From the NCBI GenBank assembly GCA_005223375.1, contig RXOD01004297.1, forward strand, positions 1 through 24,564: a stretch of 24,564 bases of DNA, read 5' to 3'. Source of the stretch: Amoebophrya sp. AT5.2 (lineage: Eukaryota; Sar; Dinophyceae; Syndiniales; Amoebophryaceae). The translations under genes were made by a program, and so were the position numbers. The notes beneath the pieces were generated by a model. It worked only from the letters and a program-made list of their open reading frames with translations. It had not been told where the DNA came from and searched no databases. Below, in pieces: positions 7,722 to 16,960 of this stretch (position 1 is its first letter; every line of letters starts with the position of its first letter).

Positions 7722-9560
7722 ATGTCCGCGCCCTCTCCGTCTGCAAGCTCAACGGGTCCTCGCGCGGCCGGAGCGAGCACAGTTTCCGCAGGAGGCGCCG
7801 GCTCTTCGGCAGCGCCCTCTTCCCAGCTGCGCGCGTGGTTTGACCCCGAGGTGATCGAGGAGTTGAGGAAGGCCTTCGATGCTGCCGATCTGGACGGGTC
7901 CGGAACCATCGACGTGCACGAGGCTTGCGTGCTGTTCGCCAGACAGGCGAATCCTTACTTTCCGGTTGGTGAGGACATTCCAGTGACGGATGAGAGCTAC
8001 AAGCTGGCCAGCCGGATGCTGCAGCAGATGAACGTGCGCGACGGAAAGATCACGTTCGAGCAGTTTTGCTTCCGGTTCGGCCGGAAACTGCAGCAGGACC
8101 GGAACAGGGAGCGACGGTCGCTCAGCCTGGCCGAAGGAGAAGTGCCGTTCGTGATACGGAGCGGCGGAGCAGGAGGTGGTTTGGGGAGCAGCAGTTCGAC
8201 TTTGTCAGAAGGCGGTGCGAGGACCGCGAATGGTGCAGACTCGTCTACGTCGAGAGAGCGAGCGGCACAGAGCGGAGACGCGGGAGCCGTAGAGCCACCG
8301 AGAAGTAGTGGCGCAGAAGCGCAGGAAGAAGCGGGCACACGACCAGGAGGGACCCCGTCACCGTCAGCGAGCATCCTGCCCACCGCAGTTAACCGCCACC
8401 TGGTCCCCGTGCTCGATCAAATTCTCGCACAGGTCAACGAGGTCCGGCAATCCACCGTCGGCGCGACACCCATTGCCCTGCACTACCATCTTACGAAGCA
8501 GGCCCTGAAGCACGCGACAGAGGTCGCTTCTGGGGTCCAAAACTTCAGCCACGAGAACGCGGAGGACCGCATCTTCGCCTGCGGCTTCTTCGAGGGCATT
8601 GGCGAGAACCTCGCGCGGCTGGACAACTACTCGCTGCCGGCCGTGGCCGAAGGCTGCGTGCGCGGCTGGTGCGACAGCGAGGGTCACTTGAGAAACATGC
8701 AGCTGCGCGAATTCAACGTGTGCGGAATAGGCGTCGGGGTCCGCGAGTCGTCCAGCCCACCCAGTAACGCAGCAGCGCCTCTGAGCACCACGTTCGTGAC
8801 GATGCTCTTCGCGATCGAGAGCGACGCTGCCCGAGAAGCGAACTGTAGGGCACGAACGGCAATCGTAAACGGCAGCGTGGTGCGGGAAGCGGAGCGTGAG
8901 AGCACGGTCCTGACGGGGGGAGCACGGGAGTTGTGGGACAGTTGTGATGTGGCTCTGAGGAGCGTTGGGAACGCTGCTGGAGCGGCGCGAATATCCGCCG
9001 CGGAAGTTCTACAGTATGCAGAGAACGACGACGATGAGGCGCCCGTGGAGGGATCGGATTCCTCCGGGCGGAATTCTTCCGCCGGTCGGAGTGGGCCGTT
9101 TCGAACAAATACGTCGCGGGGAGTGCCGTCGGCGGGCACTCCATCCTTCCAGACCGCGTCACCCCCAGAAAATGCGAGTCAGCGCACGGCCGGTAGTCGT
9201 AGTGGCGCGTCAGTGTGGGACAGCTTTTTCAACCAATGCTCCCAATTGCTCGAAGACTTCCGCCAGCCACTGATGTTTTTGCTGGCCTGGTTCTTGGCCT
9301 TCTCCTTTCTTCACTACGGCGGGCACGACTTGCGGAATGCCCCCGAGCTGATTCGCCGTGTGGAAGAGATCTACAAAAAGTTGCTGTACTACTTCCCAGC
9401 GCCAGCCCCCGGAGGGTCTTCCGCTGGTCACAACGGAAACCCAGAATGCTGGGGCGGCGACTTTAATTTCGCGACGTGCTGTCTACCGCTCGGCGCTGGA
9501 AACGCGGCCTGCTGGGACACGCACTACACCTACGCGCGATGCTGCAACGAGCCGCGATGA
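7722..9560 (+). CDS. EF-hand and CAP (SCP/TAPS) domain protein with C-terminal membrane segment and CW-x8-CC modules
   Basis: A single exon encoding 612 residues. The ATG at 7722 is used because the frame upstream offers only a TTG (7713). After a Ser/Ala-rich leader, the calcium loop DLDGSGTIDVHE at 56-67 is a full EF-hand; a second, degenerate one is near NVRDGKITFEQF. A Ser/Gly/Glu-rich linker leads to a CAP domain at about 226-357, with the usual cavity residues in place: His277 (SHEN), Glu295 (GENLA) and His322 (GHLRNM). A second low-complexity linker precedes a hydrophobic segment at about 517-534, then a short tail with two CW-x8-CC units, C576-C587 and C597-C608. No N-terminal signal peptide is apparent, so topology is unclear: CAP domains are usually secreted, and the lone hydrophobic segment could act as a signal-anchor or tail anchor. 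CAP proteins bind lipids or act in host or cell-surface contacts in various eukaryotes; the role here is unknown. Confidence 0.88.
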   Translation: MSAPSPSASSTGPRAAGASTVSAGGAGSSAAPSSQLRAWFDPEVIEELRKAFDAADLDGSGTIDVHEACVLFARQANPYFPVGEDIPVTDESYKLASRMLQQMNVRDGKITFEQFCFRFGRKLQQDRNRERRSLSLAEGEVPFVIRSGGAGGGLGSSSSTLSEGGARTANGADSSTSRERAAQSGDAGAVEPPRSSGAEAQEEAGTRPGGTPSPSASILPTAVNRHLVPVLDQILAQVNEVRQSTVGATPIALHYHLTKQALKHATEVASGVQNFSHENAEDRIFACGFFEGIGENLARLDNYSLPAVAEGCVRGWCDSEGHLRNMQLREFNVCGIGVGVRESSSPPSNAAAPLSTTFVTMLFAIESDAAREANCRARTAIVNGSVVREAERESTVLTGGARELWDSCDVALRSVGNAAGAARISAAEVLQYAENDDDEAPVEGSDSSGRNSSAGRSGPFRTNTSRGVPSAGTPSFQTASPPENASQRTAGSRSGASVWDSFFNQCSQLLEDFRQPLMFLLAWFLAFSFLHYGGHDLRNAPELIRRVEEIYKKLLYYFPAPAPGGSSAGHNGNPECWGGDFNFATCCLPLGAGNAACWDTHYTYARCCNEPR

Positions 9561-10292
9561 AAATGCGACTTTTCAACATAAAAAAATACCAAAGCGAAGT
9601 GCTTGGTTGTGCTGGAAACCTGCGAGCCGCAACTTTCGATTCTGTTCGTCGTATGGCATATTTTCGCAACATTTTCGTATACAGTCATATCAGTCTGTAA
9701 TTTTGGCGGCATTTTTCTTGTCATTGTGCATGTGCCGCGACAGCAATTTTGTTGCAACCCTGATGAATGAGAAGTACTTCCATCACCTCGGTCTCGTTGT
9801 GCCGTGATCTTTGTCACACAGTGGCGTCCGTTTGGTTTCAAACGAAGCTTCATTTCGTACTAAACTAAAAGTAGCATCGTCGGTGCGCTATGGCTATGTA
9901 TGTATCCGTTCTCACCTCTTTTTCGTGGTCGTGCAACGCCTCCTCGTCCCTCGTGGTCCTCGGTGACATCGCTGAACGTTTGATGCAGAACCTTCGCGTT
10001 CGTTGTGCATCGGAATTCACGGTTCAATATATTCGTCTAGAAGAACAAGTTAACGCGAAACGCTTGCGTTTCTTTTCGTTTTCCCTCCCAGGACGGAGCT
10101 CGTACAGGACACCCAACACGGTTTCTGTGTCGACCATCTCATCTTTCCCTACCCCGGGGCTTTTCCTCGTCTGTCAACCGTAAAACCAAACCATCACTAG
10201 AACCGGCACGTTTGAACATCAACAGCACTCGTTTATAGCTTTAAACAGGTTGTATTTGTAAACGTAAACCGTAAACCCAGATCATAAGATCG
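9561..10292 (+). other. Spacer between the EF-hand/CAP gene and the 317-residue protein gene
   Basis: About 730 bases with no supported gene. A 97-codon open frame at 9890-10183 is Ser/Arg-rich with no recognisable motif and is not called. The stretch holds homopolymer T and A runs, typical of UTR and promoter DNA here. Confidence 0.55.
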
Positions 10293-11393
10293 ATGTCTCC
10301 AGCTCCGGACACCTTGGGGGCGGCTTCGGGGCTTTCGGAGTCCCGACGAAGCTACGCCGGCGCCGTGATCAAGCGCGCGCTCCTGCAGGATGTGATGCTT
10401 CCGGCGACCCACGCCGAGGATGTGGTGCTTTCCACGGTGAAGGGTTTGTCCCCGATTGACCCCCTGTACACCCCGAGTATCAACGCGCCGGTGATGGTCA
10501 AGTCCGTGAAGGATATTCAGCAGATTCACCTGTTCGCCCCGGGCATCCGAACCGTGAGACTCCCGCAAACCAGCGTGGAGCTGGTCCCAGGGGCAGGACA
10601 AAAAAGCGCACCCGTGCCCGGCATGGGCATGAACAAACTGGTGGAAAACCTCAGCGAAGGTACTCACTCTCGATACTTACTTGTTCTTGTACTTGATGTT
10701 GTGCTTGTGTCGAGTGATGCCAAAATTTATCGACTGAAGATGTTAAACTTAAATCAGACCGAATGGAATACTTGATTCATCGCGCCTCGCTCGCTCCCAT
10801 CGACAGGCCACGGCAGCCGTATCCGTCGTTCCCAGATCGTTCCGGTGGCGCAAAAAACCGTCCGCGTCCCCCACCACGGTCGCATCCGCAAGGCCGTGCT
10901 TCCGCTTCGTGTGACCCCCAACTCGCGCGCGTCGCTGCCTAAGTGCCGCGTGGCCATGACGGGCATCACGATCGGCAGCGAAACGGTTTACGGCCACGAG
11001 GTCCGCGCCCAGTTCACCGGCTCCTTCCGCACCGCGGTGCCTGAGCTCGGCGCCACGCTGCAGGGCGTGGATTTTCGCACGTCGACGGGCCTGCTCGGCA
11101 CCCTTGCGGAGACCTACAACGGCGGCCTGCTGCAGAGCGAGGTTCCGGAACTGGGCTCCACGCTGCGGGTGGACATGAGCGCGGCCCTACCGAAAGTGCA
11201 GCTGGGCTTCGCGGGCGTCGGACTCGGAGCGGGCGCGGGAGGCGACCAGGACACCATGGGGAACTCACTCACGGCCACGAACCTGGACATGGTGGGACTG
11301 TCGGGAATCGGGCTGTCGATGGAACCGAGAAGAGTGTTCACGCCAATGGAGCCTGTGGCGTTGAGCCAGGTGCCGGAACGGATCCTGGGCTGA
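10293..11393 (+). CDS. Conserved-looking protein of unknown function, 317 residues, two exons
   Basis: Exon 1 is 10293-10659 and exon 2 is 10807-11393; a phase-1 GT-AG intron joins them and restores one frame, reading LSEGHGSRIRRSQ across the junction. The protein is rich in Val, Pro, Gly and Leu, with no membrane segment, signal peptide or catalytic motif. It is built of short beta-like Val/Pro stretches (for example VRLPQTSVELVPG and VRVPHHGRIRK), and VPELGATL at about 200 recurs as VPELGSTL at about 235. The style recalls structural cytoskeletal proteins of alveolates, such as alveolin or articulin-like proteins, but the diagnostic EKIVEVP-type repeat is absent, so no family is assigned. 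Coding-like composition in both exons and the clean splice support a real gene. Confidence 0.72.
10660..10806 (+). other. Intron of the 317-residue protein gene
   Basis: 147 bases, starting GTACTC and ending GACAG, phase 1. Removing it joins the two open frames. Confidence 0.75.
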
Positions 11394-12545
11394 AGAGTGG
11401 GACTCGCCGGATATTAGGTTGGAAACGAATGCCCGGCTATGGGGTTGTACAGTTAGGAGAGAACCTGCTAGAGCAGGAAGCTGTAAGTGGAATCTTTTTA
11501 TAAATCATGCACCAGCGCTGGAGTGGAGGTTTTTGTGCTTGTGCTGGATCGATAGCATCTGGAGGATTTCTTACAAAGAAGATGTGTCTTCGTTTTTCGC
11601 CCATATTTCTATTTGCTTCTATGTCTTCCGGTTCGTCATGTACGAGGACGACGTTTTTCCACCGTTCGCTCTACGGTAAACGCATAGCGACCCGAGCGGC
11701 TTTTCAAACGATCTTCCAAAACATTTCGAGTTCTGCTCTCCTGAGAAGACAGGCCAGAGTCGAGTAGATTTCTTTCCCCCCTAGCGCTATCTAATTCAGT
11801 AGCACAAGCACGTTACGAAGTTGTAAAACCGAAAGTAAGCGAAAGCTTCTGTAGCTACTAGGGTACAAGCGTAATAAATATAAAACTGCAAGTGGACGTT
11901 GACATCAAGTGAAAATTTGCGCAACGAACTCCGCACGTGCTCTACATTTGGCGGTGCTTCCTCTTCGGTGGGAGCCGCGTGCGCTCTGTTACACCTGCTT
12001 TTGCTTGGTTAAGTATCTTTCTCGGTCGCTCGTCTCGCGCTTGTTGCGCTTGATTGTCTCGGTGATTTTCGTCTCTCGGTGCGCTCCGCCCTTGTCCGCT
12101 CATACCACGTTCTTCCATCCGCCGTCGGTTCATGACTTGCGTTTACTTAAGTAAAAAGTCGGTGGTGTGCTCTGGCTTGTGCTCATCTTCGGTGCTCACT
12201 GTGTGACAATTACGCTCTCTTCGGTGGTCGTGTCCAACCGGCAGCTTGCTCGGAAGGAATAAGAAGACGTTGAAGTAGTGGCACGACCAGTGTGGTGTGT
12301 CTAGGAATTCGGGAGCACTGCAACTAATTGGCACTCCGTTTTTCGTAGAAAACCCACACTTGCTCTTGCGCTTCATCTACGAAAGACCGTACTACAGACA
12401 GTGTGTGCCCACAGTCTCCTCGGTCCACAGTTGGCTCCTCTGCATTGATTCCCTATCATCCAATCCTCAAGCTGAAGAAACAGTCGAATCTCATACATAA
12501 ACAGATAACAACTCAAACTCAATCAATTCATCCACGACCGGCAAG
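11394..12545 (+). other. Long spacer before the four-helix membrane protein gene
   Basis: About 1150 bases with only short, unrecognised open frames on either strand. No tRNA, rRNA or snRNA signature was found by eye. An AATAAA-like string near 11873 could mark a 3' end. The last 100 bases are A/C-rich and look like a 5' leader. Confidence 0.5.
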
Positions 12546-13270
12546 ATGTACAAGTTAATGGGAGGTGTGATGAACTGGTGGGAGCTGATTGCGTTTCTGG
12601 TGCAGTTTGCTTGCGACATGGAGATGCTCCTTTTCCCGAAGGACTACCTGGTTCAGGTATTCGGTCCCGGCGTCATGGAGGGATACGACGAAGCGGTACT
12701 ATTACACTATACCATGCGAAGAGACCGGAACCGGCACGCTGTCCCTCGTCGTTTTCTTGCGTATTAAAACAGAAGTGAGAAGAAAAATCGTCTCCGCAGT
12801 AGACTATAACAAAGTGCTGACTGTGACTTGATGTGCGATAATATCACAGAGGACATCATCAATTTCAACGTACTAAAATCGTTTTTACACACTCCCTCGC
12901 ACAGATCTGGCTGGTCCGCGCCGGCGCGTTGACGGGTGCGTTGTGGTCCATCGGTGTTTTCTGGTTTTGCAGTTATTCGGCTTTCGCTCCTGTCCACGCC
13001 GTCAAGTACGCTTTTGACTTGATGCAAACGCTGCTTTACCTGTTGCTCCTCATCTTCTTTGCGTTCTCCTACCCGCTGTTCAAGACCGCCATCCGGCAGC
13101 AGGCCTGGCTGATGCAAATGGGGATCTACGGCATCTTCGTGCTCGGTTGGGGACTGAACGCCAAGACGCACCACCCGGAAGGCAGCGTGCACGTCAACTA
13201 CTCGAATGTGGCCATGAAGGTGGAGAACCGCGGAAGATCGGTGTCAAAGTCAATGAAGAAACGGCAGTGA
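12546..13270 (+). CDS. Small four-helix membrane protein, two exons
   Basis: Exon 1 is 12546-12695 and exon 2 is 12905-13270, phase 0, giving 171 residues. Four hydrophobic segments are visible: WWELIAFLVQFACDMEMLLF in exon 1; ALTGALWSIGVFWFCSYSAF, TLLYLLLLIFFAFSYPLF and WLMQMGIYGIFVLGWGLNA in exon 2. The C-terminus is short and basic (SKSMKKRQ). A second in-frame donor at 12657 (CAG before GTATTC) would give a 158-residue form lacking VFGPGVMEGYDEA; the longer form is preferred because the removed piece looks like a loop of a structured protein, but the sequence does not decide it. The layout resembles many small uncharacterised multi-pass proteins of algae and cyanobacteria; function and compartment are unknown. 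Confidence 0.72.
12696..12904 (+). other. Intron of the four-helix membrane protein gene
   Basis: 209 bases, starting GTACTA and ending CACAG, phase 0. TACTAA at 12871-12876, about 28 bases before the acceptor, is a good branch-point candidate. The donor could instead be at 12657. Confidence 0.65.
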
Positions 13271-14222
13271 ATTATATATGTGAATCCATCTATTTTTGCT
13301 TGTAGAAGTAGAGAGGGCGACGGCGGGAACTGATATTAATTGAACGGCATCATACATCATACATCAAGCAAAGGTTTACACAGGCATTACAGCGCAAAGC
13401 GCGATCGACAGGGAAGCGTCCATGCATATGATGAAAGTCCACGGGGAATTGAAGAAGTTCGCAAAAATAAGAACTACAAATTGTCGTGTACAATAGTGAT
13501 ACGGAAAAGGTGCAACTGCAATAGACTTCAAGCAAGGAGCAGCCGAGGCTACTTCGTGACGTGATTTTGCTTTTCGCAGCTTTGACGTGAACAGTAAGAA
13601 AGTAGATGAAGCAGGCGGGAACAGGCAACGGTCAGAGAGCTCAGTCCACCAATGAATTTGGAATCGTGATCAGACGTCAAGAATCGCACGTGCTCACTGG
13701 CTTTGTTGAAGACACCGACAATAGCCGAGTTGCACGCCGAAATTCCGTTTTTGTTCCGCCGCCCAGCAACGAATTGCAGGGGGCGTGGTGTATTTCCATG
13801 AAAATCTCTGAAATTTTCAAAGGATCGATCAACGAACCGTTCGTTCATTGAACTTGTCCCCAGGTAGCATGACCTGGCGCGGGCGTCGACGTTCCTTCTT
13901 TTCACTTTCACCGTCCGCTACACTGTGGCCTCTTGCTGCACTTGCTTTTGATAGCTTCTTAGCTTTGCGCTGCTCCGCACCACACACAAGGCACGTACAT
14001 GCCACAGCAAATAGCCCATTTTTCCAGCGACAGTCCGTGATGAATGAGAAACTACTTACAACGAAGTTAATTCAAAAAAAAAACATACGTCGAGAGCACT
14101 GCCATGCGTAGCATCAACTTTCACTTGCTGGCGGTGAAAAGATAGAGATAGTTTGTAGAAGCACACACTGCTTATTTGTGTTCACAGACACGCATCTGCA
14201 CCTCCCAAACTAAAAGCAAGAG
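13271..14222 (+). other. Spacer before the proteasome gene
   Basis: About 950 bases. The only sizeable ATG frame on the + strand is 13606-13851 (81 residues, no recognised motif); it is not called. The rest is AT-rich with A and T runs, consistent with UTR and promoter DNA. Confidence 0.5.
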
Positions 14223-15416
14223 ATGCCGCAGTTTTTCGATCCTCTGGCAGATCTCGCCGCCAAGGCTCGGCAAAGCGACGCCACGGAGCGGTTCGACGCC
14301 GGGGAAGGTCCGGCGATGTATGGAAATGACGAGGGGTGTCCGTACCGGGAGGACGACATCATGAGCGCGGAGAAAGCCGTCGCGACGGGGACCACTATTT
14401 TGGCGGTGGAGTTCGACGGCGGCGTTGTCATGGCGGCCGACTCCCGAACCTCCATGGGCGACTTCGTCGCGAATCGAGTGTCGCGTATTACTTTTTTTAC
14501 AACCACTTCTGATCATGATGTTTTGAAAGGCTTCTTTCTAAGTAATAGTGCTTCTAGATCATCAACAGAAACAGAGGCGTTGTACATGTACTTGTAGTTG
14601 TAGTTGTACACGCAGCTGACAGTCAGGGCTGCGACTCGGTAGGCCTAGGCGCAGCAGAAGAAGAAGGTCGCACATCATTTTTTGACTCCTCGGACAGATA
14701 TTTCTTCATAACTTACTTAGTTTACAGTTGGTACAGGTTAGTGCTAGTTTTATCAATGAAGTCGAAGAGCTCTTCGGTGCAGAGTTTTGAGTTTCTTCTC
14801 TCATGATCGTAAAAACAGGTAAGATCACTCCCGTCCACGACCGAATTTGCGTGTGCCGGTCCGGCAGCGCGGCCGACACGCAGGCCCTCACCGGGTACGT
14901 GCAGCACTACTTGTCGCTGCATTCTATGGAGCTGAAAGACCCCAAGTTTCCGAAAGTGAACACCTGCGCGTCGCTGTTCCACTCCCTTGTGTACAACAAT
15001 AAGGACAACCTTATGGCCGGCCTCATCATCGCCGGATACGACAAAGTCAAGGGCGGGCAGGTATAAATTTGCTGGCCGTGGCCCTGGCCACCTTTTCTTT
15101 TCTTCCTTCCATCAGCAGACAAAATCCATACACAACTAGTACACAGGTGTACGTCATTCCTCTGGGCGGCGCGAAGTTTCGCCGGGGGTACGCGGTTGGC
15201 GGCTCGGGGTCGGCGTACATCATGGGGTTGATTGATGCCGACTACAAGCCCGGTATGAAGGAGGAGGAATGTCGCGCCTTGTGCAAAAAGTGGGTCTCGC
15301 ACGCGATGACGCGGGACGGTAGCAGTGGAGGTGTGATCCGGACCATGGTGATCAAGGAGTCAGGCTGCTTCGAAGACTACACTTACGGAGACGGACTACC
15401 CAGCCAGCCGTTGTAG
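14223..15416 (+). CDS. PSMB6: 20S proteasome subunit beta type-6 (beta1, caspase-like site), three exons
   Basis: Exons 14223-14484, 14819-15060 and 15147-15416 give 257 residues. A propeptide of 56 residues ends in ATG before Thr57, which becomes the catalytic N-terminal Thr1 after self-cleavage. Counted from Thr1, Asp17 (AADSRT) and Lys33 fall at the expected places, as do GGSGS and RDGSSGG. Arg45 ([11 protein letters not shown]) is the S1-pocket residue typical of beta1, which cleaves after acidic residues, so this is beta1 rather than beta2 or beta5. The first junction reads VSRKITP: Lys33 is restored right after the splice, but the residue before it is Arg where relatives usually have Asp. 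The propeptide is longer than I recall for animal beta1 (mid-thirties). The product acts in the 20S core in cytosol and nucleus. Neighbouring genes are unrelated. Confidence 0.96.
14485..14818 (+). other. Proteasome beta1 intron 1
   Basis: 334 bases, starting GTATTA and ending AACAG, phase 1. Its removal puts Lys at mature position 33, which validates the borders. The intron carries a small TTGTAG tandem repeat at about 14592-14606. Confidence 0.9.
15061..15146 (+). other. Proteasome beta1 intron 2
   Basis: 86 bases, starting GTATAA and ending CACAG, phase 0. The junction reads [11 protein letters not shown], matching the conserved beta-subunit sequence. Confidence 0.93.
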
Positions 15417-16150
15417 TAGGTTACCCTCTGGAACTGGATTTCGATTTGGGGTTCGGAAAAGTTGGAAAGCTGAAGCTGATTCCGGGCCTTGTAGCCTTGT
15501 TCTAGAACAAGACCATGTGCTTCTGGTGGACGCAATCGCAATGAAAATACCTCCACGACCATTCTGAAATATATGTGATTTTTTGAAAAACATCAAGCGA
15601 ATCATTTGAAAGAAAAGGAGTGCTGAGTGCGTCGTGTCGATTCTTTCTTCAAACCGGTCGACGTGTTCGCAGCCAGGTGGGATGAGCGCGTATTTTCTGT
15701 GGGCGAGTAAATCGGTCGCGCTTCATCTTTTTCCGTGAATGCTGCTCAGGACCAGGAGCAGGTGTACCGAGGCCGCCAACTCGTACTACTCGTGACAATA
15801 ACGAAGACAAATTAGAAGCAGCGGGGACACGACTGGGCACTTTGGGCCAATCCAATACGGGCACGGTAACGAATCTCGGGAAAAACTGCACACAGGGCTA
15901 ATCCGTGGCGATCCATAGTCGCTGATTGTGAACGAAGTTCGCGGCATTCGCATCTTCCCCACCCCAATGAAAGGTGCCGATTGATGAGGCCACTTACGCG
16001 TTGGAAAGAGTAATTGTGAAGAAGTTGTGAAACTCGTGGTCGCTCGTGGTGACTCACACACATCAGTAGCTCCACTTCGCTCATGTCAAATACAGCCTCG
16101 GCAGCTGCCACGATTTCATCACATTTGATCGCAGGACCAAGACTAGAAAA
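15417..16150 (+). other. Spacer or 5' region of the ankyrin-like gene
   Basis: About 730 bases. Upstream exons of the next gene may lie here: an ATG at 15739 followed by a GTACTA donor at 15783 and a TCGCAG acceptor ending at 16134 would join in phase 2 to the frame at 16151. The encoded 15-residue piece is not recognisable, so this is only a possibility. A minus-strand open frame across 15812-16291 shows no motif and is not called. Confidence 0.4.
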
Positions 16151-16960
16151 ATGATGCACGTGTCGTGGCGGTGCTACTCGCACGAGTTGGCGCCAAAATT
16201 GGAGTTGTTGCCTGTGCAGCAAGGGCCGAAGCGGAAGGGCGATACTCTCTACGTCCGATGCGTCGAGGACGCGTTTATGTTGCTGCAGCAAGGCGCGGAG
16301 TGGGAAGCTGGGATGGGCACACTGAGTGCGACACCAGCCACGGCCGCTAGCAGCGCGACTGGCAGCGACGCAGAGGCCCCCGCGCCACTTTTGGACGAGA
16401 CAGGCTCCCAGAACTGCCGCAGGCGGTCTCCTGTGCTGCTCGAGAACATTGGGTATCCGCCAGAGGGGATTCTAGTCGAGATGGCCAAGGCCTGGGTTTC
16501 GTCCGAGCATAAAAACGCCATTGCCGCCGCAAAGAATCATGTACACTGAACCTACCTGAGCACGGTACACCGCCGCGTCCCGTTGCTGCTGCTACACTTC
16601 GCAGCGCGGAATGGCTTTTTGAAGCTGCTGGAATACGCATTGTCCGAAGTGCCAATATCGCAGGTCACGAGCAAGACAGCTTTTGTCGTAGGAGGTGGTT
16701 CGTCCAGCTCCAGCATGGGGGGAACTACGGGAACCGGGACCGGGACGGAAGAAGTTGTGATGCGCGAGAACGCCCTTCTATTTGCCGCCCTGGCGGAGCA
16801 GCCGGAGGTGGTTTCACGACTGCTGGAGCCGGGGTTAGCTGTGCTATGGGCGCGTGCGGACATTGCGAGGGCCGAGAGAATCGCCGCGAATAACGGTATC
16901 AAAGTGGATCTAGTGGAGATCTATCGACAGATAAAAGAAACAGAAGGAGGAGACGAGTAA
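16151..16960 (+). CDS. Ankyrin-like repeat protein with an in-frame TGA
   Basis: The same frame is open from ATG 16151 to TGA 16547-16549 and again to TAA 16958-16960. The ankyrin-like pieces lie on both sides: LYVRCVEDAFMLLQQGAEW before the stop, PLLLLHFAARNGFLKLLEY and ALLFAALAEQPEVVSRLLE after it, so both halves look like one gene of about 270 codons. A low-complexity Ser/Ala/Gly stretch sits in each half. The TGA may be a real break (pseudogene), a sequencing difference, readthrough, or the inside of a short intron: GTCCGAG at 16501 to TGAG at 16560 would remove 60 bases and keep the frame, but its borders do not match the GTA[C/T] and [A/G]CAG pattern of the other introns. The start is uncertain, since the frame is open upstream to 16070 and a GCAG acceptor-like site ends at 16134. 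Ankyrin repeats mediate protein contacts; no partner can be named. Confidence 0.5.

Noticed and set aside
7693..9684. Identical 14-base string ATTTTCGTATACAG at 7693-7706 and 9671-9684, flanking the EF-hand/CAP gene
   Set aside because: It looks like a direct repeat around an inserted gene, but about one exact 14-base pair is expected by chance in a window of this size, and no other mobile-element feature is present.
9890..10183. 97-codon ATG frame between the CAP and 317-residue genes
   Set aside because: Ser/Arg-rich, no domain, located where UTR and promoter sequence is expected.
13606..13851. 81-codon ATG frame in the spacer before the proteasome gene
   Set aside because: There is no recognised motif, homologue or splice partner. 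It could be a small gene, but nothing in the sequence supports it beyond being open.
15812..16291. Minus-strand open frame of 159 codons
   Set aside because: It overlaps the ankyrin-like gene on the + strand, has no recognisable domain and its composition is His/Arg/Leu-rich as expected for an antisense shadow.
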